DNA from: Acidobacteriaceae bacterium
GTDB taxonomy: Bacteria > Acidobacteriota > Terriglobia > Terriglobales > SbA1
Assembly: GCA_003156615.1 (NCBI GenBank)
Contig: PMHI01000083.1
Coordinates: forward strand, 2,009-12,331
Direction: 5' to 3'
DNA length: 10,323 nt
Made by a program: the position numbers and the translations under genes. Position 1 is the first letter of the stretch, and the number at the start of each line of letters is the position of its first letter. The notes beneath the pieces were generated by a model. It searched no databases, had not been told where the DNA came from, and saw nothing but the letters and a program-made list of their open reading frames with translations. This document shows positions 6,377 to 10,323 of the stretch, in pieces.

Positions 6377-6930
6377 ACCGAGAAGTTTTGAAGGGAGGGA
6401 TTTCCACAGTGTGTGACCTCAACCGGATAACCCAAAAAAGCTATAGGCCTTGAGCCTCGGATAGGATCACGGTTGGCACTTTTAGCCAACGGTTAGCTTG
6501 CGTAGCTTCGGAACCGAATGGCGTCGAGCACCACTGTTTTATGAGACCGTTGAGTTGGGACAAGCGACTGAAGTTGGTCTTGCCGCTGGAATCTGCGGCA
6601 GGCCGAAGGGCCGAAGCGACCAAACCAAACACCCCTCTAAGGATAAAGATGAGGTCGGGGATGCGATGGGGCTAGATGCAAGTCACCACACCCGCATCTT
6701 CCGGAGGGGCGGGGAGAATATTTTTTCCTTGACATCTTCTTTCATAGCGCGGCATAGCCGCAACCAAACACTGTCGTAAGCTTTCAACGTCAGGAGTTAG
6801 CAACCAGTTTTGGCCGATGCACAAACCCTTCGTTGTAAACCCTTAAATCGTACTAGTGCTTGCTGACCGCTTGCGTTACGGGCGTTCCGCATCTGCGTAT
6901 CATTAAAGGTTGTTCCAAGACCAACAACGA
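6377..6930. other. Long non-coding stretch with hairpins and no supportable gene
   Basis: No convincing protein-coding frame covers this segment. Visible structures are a hairpin GTTGGC/GCCAAC (6472-6477 with 6485-6490, 7-base loop); a GC-rich patch around 6590-6625 with GGCCGAAGGGCCGAAG repeats; a terminator-like stem CCCGC/GCGGG (6691-6695 with 6709-6713) followed by a T run at 6719-6726; a TTGACA hexamer at 6729-6734 without a good -10 partner; and a short direct repeat AAACCCTT at 6823-6830 and 6837-6844. The minus-strand translation near 6441-6480 ends in VILSEAQGL, which resembles translated dispersed intergenic repeats I recall from soil bacterial genomes. This is from memory and unverified. 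Confidence 0.4.
6691..6726 (+). terminator. Terminator-like stem plus T run
   Basis: CCCGC (6691-6695) pairs with GCGGG (6709-6713); the 13-base loop contains a small TCCGGA palindrome. A T run (6719-6726) follows after a 5-base gap. No gene clearly ends here, so it may insulate the downstream ORF from upstream reading, or be coincidental. Confidence 0.3.
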
Positions 6931-6933
6931 TAC

Positions 6934-6940
6934 GGAGGAG
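6934..6940 (+). promoter_or_regulatory. Strong ribosome binding site fixing the start of the 6948 gene
   Basis: GGAGGAG lies exactly 7 bases before ATG 6948, an optimal Shine-Dalgarno arrangement. This shows that the following reading frame is, or recently was, translated. Confidence 0.75.
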
Positions 6941-6947
6941 AACGCCC

Positions 6948-8547
6948 ATGCATGAGTTTATCGCCAAACACCAGGACAAGATCGCCGGCACACTTTCAGG
7001 ATTTGACCGCTTAGTATTTCGTGGACACCTGCGCTCCATCGCCACTCCGCAAGGGATGATGAACTATCTCTGGACGAACCAAGTCTTCCTCAAGAATTTT
7101 GGCGAGCATGTGGAGAAGGTCACTGAGCGCCTGAAGGAAGCTTCCTTGGCCGAAGCCAAAGCTTGCCGACGCCCGGTGAAGTATCTCAATTCCAGTCAGT
7201 TCGACAAAGAGACCATCGCCCGCGACATCCTGACTCAAGATGGCGTCCGCGCCGGTCTGGTGTGCGTGCTCCGCTGTCTCGAACCCTGTTGGAAGTTCGA
7301 GATCCATGGCAATCGAATGACGAAAAAACTAGAGTTGAGGCTAGCCCCTGGCAAATGCCTGTTCCTCTACCACTACCAGATCCATCCTGTCTTCGGCTTT
7401 CTCAATGCCCGCATCCAAACTTGGTTCCCGTTCTCCATTCAGATCTGCCTCAACGGACGGGAATGGCTGGCGCGGCAGATGCAAGCCGCCGGTCTGGAGT
7501 ACCTGCAGCATGATAACTGCTTTCCTTACATTGCCAACTGGACCAAAGCTCAGCGCTTGATGGATCGTCAGCTCAAAACTAAATGGCCCAAGCTGCTCAA
7601 CGGCATCGCTCGCCAGCTCAACCCCATTCATGGCGAGATCTTCCGTAAACAGCCCATCTCCTATTACTGGTCTACTTACCAGCACGAGTGGGCTCTCGAT
7701 GTGGTTTTCGACCATGCGGCCGACTTGCGGCACTTCTATCCACGCTGGGTGAACCATGCCATGACCACTTTTTCCAGCCCCGACGTCATGCGTTTTCTCG
7801 GCAAACACGTCAACTCCAACGGCCAGCTACACCAGGGCTTCTCCGGAGAAGTCGTCAGTGACTTCAAACGCCGCGCCGAGGGAGTACGTATCAAGCACAG
7901 AGTCAATGGCAACTCCGTGAAACTTTACGACAAGGCCTATACTCCGAAAGGCAGCGTCCTGTGCGCCGAGGCCACCATCCACAACGCCGATGACTTTCCG
8001 CGTCTACCGACGCAAGGAGGGAGACCCCAAAGGACCCCGCGCTTGGCGGCGACTGCGCCGGGGCATTGCCGACTTACCCCGCCGAGCCCAGATCTCCCAC
8101 AAAGCTGCAGCACGGTATCTGGACGCTTTCGCCACCGTCGACGACACGACTACCCTCGACCAACTGCTCCAGCGACTGGAACAACCACGGCAATGGCGCG
8201 GCCGTCGGGTGCGTGCCCTCCGTCCCTTAGCCGATGACCGAGCACTCCTTTCCGCCATCAACCACGGTGAGTTCGCTATCCATGGCTTCCGCAACCGCGA
8301 TCTTCGCGCCATCTTCTTCCCCCAGACTACCGACGACAAACAACAGAGACGCCTCCACTCTGCCTGGATTAGCCGCAAACTTCGTCTGCTGCGGGCTCAC
8401 GCCCTGATCACCAAAATCGTGGGCACACACCGTTACCAGCTAACCTCCAGCGGTCGCAGGATCATCGTGGCTATCCTCAGTGCGTTACGCTCCACAGTTG
8501 CCCAGCTCACACCTGTGACAGCCCAACTAACCGCAGTCGCTGCGTAG
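6948..8547 (+). pseudogene. Large unknown-function protein with C-terminal winged helix, split by a +1 frameshift; candidate mobile-element protein
   Basis: The first frame runs from ATG 6948 and encodes good protein through HNADDF (residue 350, codon 7995-7997). Beyond this the same frame becomes Pro/Arg-rich nonsense to 8237. The frame one base later continues seamlessly as FRVYRRKEGDPKGPRAWR and ends at TAG 8545-8547. Merged length is about 532 residues. Segments in order: an N-terminal GTLSGFDRLVFRG (14-26); a helical part; a hydrophobic, aromatic core LFLYHYQIHPVFGFLNARIQ (138-157) and WFPFSIQICLNGREWLARQM; YYWSTYQHEW (239-248); a basic KRRAEGVRIKHRVNGNSVKLYDK (307-329); and a C-terminal winged helix (about 430-512: ISRKLRLLRAHALI, then THRYQLTSSGRRIIVAI). 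I recall similar full-length hypothetical proteins in acidobacterial and related genomes, often in several copies; no function is established to my knowledge. The break could be mutation, assembly error or programmed frameshifting. Confidence 0.65.
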
Positions 8548-8556
8548 ACGCCCTGA

Positions 8557-8582
8557 AAATCTTTGCAAACGAAAAGGATTTT
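8557..8582. terminator. AT-rich hairpin between convergent genes
   Basis: AAAATC (8557-8562) pairs with GATTTT (8577-8582); TTT/AAA extends the stem past a bulge. It starts 9 bases after the TAG ending the winged-helix gene and lies before the 3' end of the convergent peptidase gene. The stem is AT-rich and therefore weak, but its placement suits a bidirectional terminator. Confidence 0.4.
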
Positions 8583-8643
8583 AGGAGTTAATGTCATAGG
8601 ATGAGTGAAATCGCCTGTTATCGACAGCTACAGCTCAGCGGTC

Positions 8644-9753
8644 TCAATCCGTCTGCTTGATCTGCTTGAGTGAAATGCTATGCGTCTTCACGAAGGCCTG
8701 AAACTCGGCCTGACTGGGAAGAACCGTGCTTATGGGCAGGGACAAGATTTCTGCACGGTTTTGCTCTACGCTTTCAAGGTAGCTATGCCAAATTGGCGTG
8801 ATCTTCCCCATGGACATTCCCATGGCAGCCTCAAAATACGTGGGATATCCGAGTCGATTACCGGCTGCAACCAGCCTGAGAAACCGCCTGAGCTTACCTT
8901 GCTCCCAGAGAAATATCGCCGCCATGCGCAGTTTGGATTCATTCTGGTCTGATATCCCATTCTCTGAAACTATTCTGCTCAAATCGAGTCGAGTCAGTTC
9001 TGGCCCTAGTTCTCTTATCCTCCATGGATTCTGAAATCCCCAATAAAGAATTAGCTGTCCGCCGTTCCAATATCCATAAAACTTCTCAAAGAAGGTTGGA
9101 ACTCCCTCAACCGCCCAAGCGGGTCTGTGGGGAAGGTTCTCTTCAACGAGAGGATGCAGGGCTTCATGCGCGAATGTCCCCAAGCCGGAATCCTCGTACG
9201 TCGCCAGCAATTTCTTCGAAAAGAGATAAATACCATAGTCGGATGGATCCTGGATTTCTAAGTCACGGTGCATGAACTGAACAAACTTACCTTCATCCTG
9301 ACAGATGAAAACGCGGATTGGATAGCCCCGATCTGCATGGAAGAAATCGCGCTTCAGGATAACCACAAAGTTGTCCGACAATCGGACGGTCTGCGCATTT
9401 TGTGGGGATTCACTCTGCAAACGGAAGTCAAAGTACGTTGTCTGCTGATGAAAAGGAAACCGAGTCTCGAAGATTTCTGAATCCGCATTCTGAAACGCTG
9501 TACCTTGGGAGCGTACGGTTTGAGAAGCCGTTCCGTGTGAACCTGTACAACTAGAGCAGGCGGCGAACGTAATCAGGGCGATAGGTAGCCAAAGTTTGAT
9601 GGGGGCAGCGGACCCAATACTGAGGCGGCGGTATCGGCACATGAACAACGACGCCACTCCATCAGCCAGGCACAGCAGCCATACGGGAACTAATTGGGAA
9701 TAGCGCATAGAGGCAGCAATTTTGTCACGATTTCTGCATGACTGGCGAAACAT
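8644..9753 (-). CDS. Secreted or lipoprotein gluzincin metallopeptidase-like protein (HEALH)
   Basis: A 369-residue protein with a zinc-peptidase active-site pattern. GTFAHEALHPLVEENLPHRP contains HExxH (H196-E197-A-L-H200), and WAVEGVPTFFEK supplies the expected third ligand E216 sixteen residues later, as in gluzincins of the peptidase-MA-like / DUF1570 type ('P-x-W-x-x-E-G' after HExxH). Upstream, YPIRVFICQDEGKFVQF (144-160) is the usual strand and helix before the catalytic helix. Residues about 53-66 form a hydrophobic run ending FAAC (C66) with another Cys at 69, a plausible lipobox; the mature protein would then be lipid-anchored or periplasmic. The ATG at 9753 gives an extra upstream hydrophobic segment and has no good ribosome binding site. 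Starting at M38 (9642) gives a cleaner lipoprotein signal, with GGAG 14 bases upstream, and may be the true start. Substrate unknown. Confidence 0.75.
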   Translation of the reverse strand: MFRQSCRNRDKIAASMRYSQLVPVWLLCLADGVASLFMCRYRRLSIGSAAPIKLWLPIALITFAACSSCTGSHGTASQTVRSQGTAFQNADSEIFETRFPFHQQTTYFDFRLQSESPQNAQTVRLSDNFVVILKRDFFHADRGYPIRVFICQDEGKFVQFMHRDLEIQDPSDYGIYLFSKKLLATYEDSGLGTFAHEALHPLVEENLPHRPAWAVEGVPTFFEKFYGYWNGGQLILYWGFQNPWRIRELGPELTRLDLSRIVSENGISDQNESKLRMAAIFLWEQGKLRRFLRLVAAGNRLGYPTYFEAAMGMSMGKITPIWHSYLESVEQNRAEILSLPISTVLPSQAEFQAFVKTHSISLKQIKQTD

Positions 9754-9794
9754 CTCAATTGCAGCTCATCAACCAAATGACCACCTCGCAGACA

Positions 9795-9850
9795 CGATTG
9801 AGAACAATCGCGGTCCTCGTCAACCGTGTAGTTCGTCTGTGTTCGTCTGA
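9795..9850. repeat. Small hairpin and tandem 10-bp repeat between two minus-strand genes
   Basis: CGATTG-AGAA-CAATCG (9795-9810) is a perfect 6-bp stem with a tetraloop. GTTCGTCTG is repeated in tandem at 9831-9839 and 9841-9849. Both lie between the end of the small membrane protein gene and the start of the peptidase gene, so they could form a weak terminator for the former or a regulatory site of the latter. No clear promoter is seen. Confidence 0.3.
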
Positions 9851-9866
9851 CATTTACAAATCGGAC

Positions 9867-10210
9867 TCAGTGGGGTTCACTGCTTCTCATCCCCCGCCGT
9901 AGACATCTTGGCAACAGAATGAACCACTGGGCATAACCAGCTACCATGAACAGAGACCAAGTAGTTGTCATTTCACGTTTGCTGGATGCTGGGAGAGCGA
10001 GACCAAACAGTCCGAGGATTGCTCCCGTTAAATCCAATCCAACGGCAACGAGGAAAGTGGATGGGAACGACAAACCATCATCTCGAAAGCCAGTCCTTCC
10101 TGCATTTTCCAATCAGAGCTGCCTTCGTAGCCCTTGTGCGCATTGACCAGGGCCACGACGCAAATCGCCAGCCACGCGACACGGACGAGCACCCAAAGGG
10201 CCTTTTTCAT
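9867..10210 (-). pseudogene. Small membrane protein gene with a one-base deletion
   Basis: Two overlapping minus-strand frames complement each other. The upstream one (ATG 10210, or 10234) reads MKKALWVLVRVAWLAICVVA (first membrane helix), then NAHKGYEGSSDWKMQEGLAFEMMV. It then degrades to CRSHPLSS and stops at 10028. The other frame picks up as LSFPSTFLVAVGLDLTGAI, LFGLALPASS, and TTTWSLFMVAGYAQWFILLP (second and third helices) with a basic end, stopping at 9867-9869. Restoring one T in the run on the minus strand (plus-strand A run, 10072-10074) gives continuous MMV-LSFPSTFL and a protein of about 110 residues with three membrane helices. It resembles small hypothetical inner-membrane proteins ending in GYxQWFxLLP, recalled from other genomes. 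Function unknown. The start is uncertain because neither candidate has a clear ribosome binding site. Confidence 0.6.
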
Positions 10211-10286
10211 CACGAGGAGATCGTAGCGGAGCATCGATCTTGCGATCTATATTCAGAGGCGCGAAGCCCAAACTGTCGTAATATCG

Positions 10287-10323
10287 CAATATCACTCACG
10301 ATATGGGGTTCTGAGTGAAATTG
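10287..10323. repeat. Inverted pair of an 11-bp motif at the window edge
   Basis: CAATATCACTC (10287-10297) and GAGTGAAATTG (10313-10323) are inverted copies with one mismatch and a 15-base spacer. Another inverted repeat overlaps it: ATATCG (10281-10286) with CGATAT (10299-10304). The region lies upstream of the minus-strand membrane protein gene and may be regulatory, or a repeat cut by the window end. Confidence 0.35.

Larger units (their letters stand above)
6792..8590 (+). mobile_element. Possible insertion unit around the winged-helix ORF (weak evidence)
   Basis: The ORF stands alone in a large non-coding surround. It is flanked by an identical 8-base word AGGAGTTA at 6792-6799 and 8583-8590, which could be a target duplication. 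Just inside, the left end (AAACCCTT-CGTT-GTAAA, 6823-6839) loosely resembles the reverse complement of the right end (AAATCCTTTTCGTTTGCAAA, read from about 8581 downwards), but only with gaps. No DDE, HUH or recombinase motif is recognisable in the protein. An 8-base match between two regions of this size can occur by chance. Confidence 0.18.

Noticed and set aside
6498..6779. 93-codon plus-strand ORF
   Set aside because: No ribosome binding site, low-complexity charged composition, and no recognisable family. It overlaps hairpin and repeat-like sequence.
7998..8237. Continuation of the 6948 frame as an 80-residue Pro/Arg-rich tail
   Set aside because: The composition is typical of out-of-frame GC-rich coding sequence, while the neighbouring frame continues the protein naturally.
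8601..8660. Short ORF starting ATGAGTGAAATCG (19 codons)
   Set aside because: Too short, no ribosome binding site, and it overlaps the end of the convergent peptidase gene. The words are better explained as a copy of the recurrent motif.

Overview
The window looks like an accessory or decaying stretch of a chromosome from a soil bacterium, most likely an acidobacterium (Terriglobia-type). This is inference. It rests on the moderately high GC content, the many secreted or lipid-anchored enzymes, a two-part serine hydrolase, a GH27 alpha-galactosidase, short leader peptides of the acidobacterial surface-repeat type, and a large multi-copy-looking ORF of a type I recall from acidobacterial genomes. 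There are no rRNA or tRNA genes, no CRISPR array and no recognisable phage genes.

Layout. 1-262: the 3' end of a plus-strand gene with a C-x2-C / H-x3-H zinc-finger-like signature, broken by a frameshift. 357-1802 (minus): a secreted class-C beta-lactamase-fold serine hydrolase with a C-terminal lipocalin-like domain. 1803-2239: a divergent intergenic region with two dyads next to the hydrolase start, a short coding remnant, and a promoter and strong ribosome binding site for the next gene. 2240-2818 (plus): an exported DUF1579-like protein, followed by a terminator-like hairpin. 3000-3914 (plus): a polytopic membrane protein made of two similar DoxX-like halves. 3915-4636: gene debris, namely an orphan signal-peptide ORF followed by the C-terminal third of an alpha/beta-hydrolase. 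4843-6204 (minus): a secreted GH27 alpha-galactosidase. 6205-6947: a long non-coding stretch with a striking 23-bp palindrome on the alpha-galactosidase side. 6948-8547 (plus): a large protein of unknown function ending in a winged helix, split by a one-base frameshift, and a candidate mobile or selfish element. 8644-9753 (minus): a probable secreted or lipoprotein gluzincin metallopeptidase (HEALH plus a downstream Glu). 9867-10210 (minus): a small membrane protein broken by a one-base deletion.

How the genes fit together. No operon or coherent pathway spans the window. Genes mostly stand alone with their own leaders, and several encode exported proteins, which suits a saprophytic soil lifestyle (galactoside breakdown, peptidoglycan or ester hydrolysis). 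Two themes link the region. The first is a high density of broken or truncated reading frames; two of the three frameshifts fall at short T runs, so either real decay or assembly error must be considered. The second is a set of repeated short intergenic motifs: ATTGAC-N3-CAACGAGTG twice, and GAGTGA-N-AT-Y-G five times. These could be regulatory sites or remnants of a dispersed repeat. I did not see a complete, clearly new defence or biosynthetic system. The best candidate for something undescribed is the 6948-8547 element.
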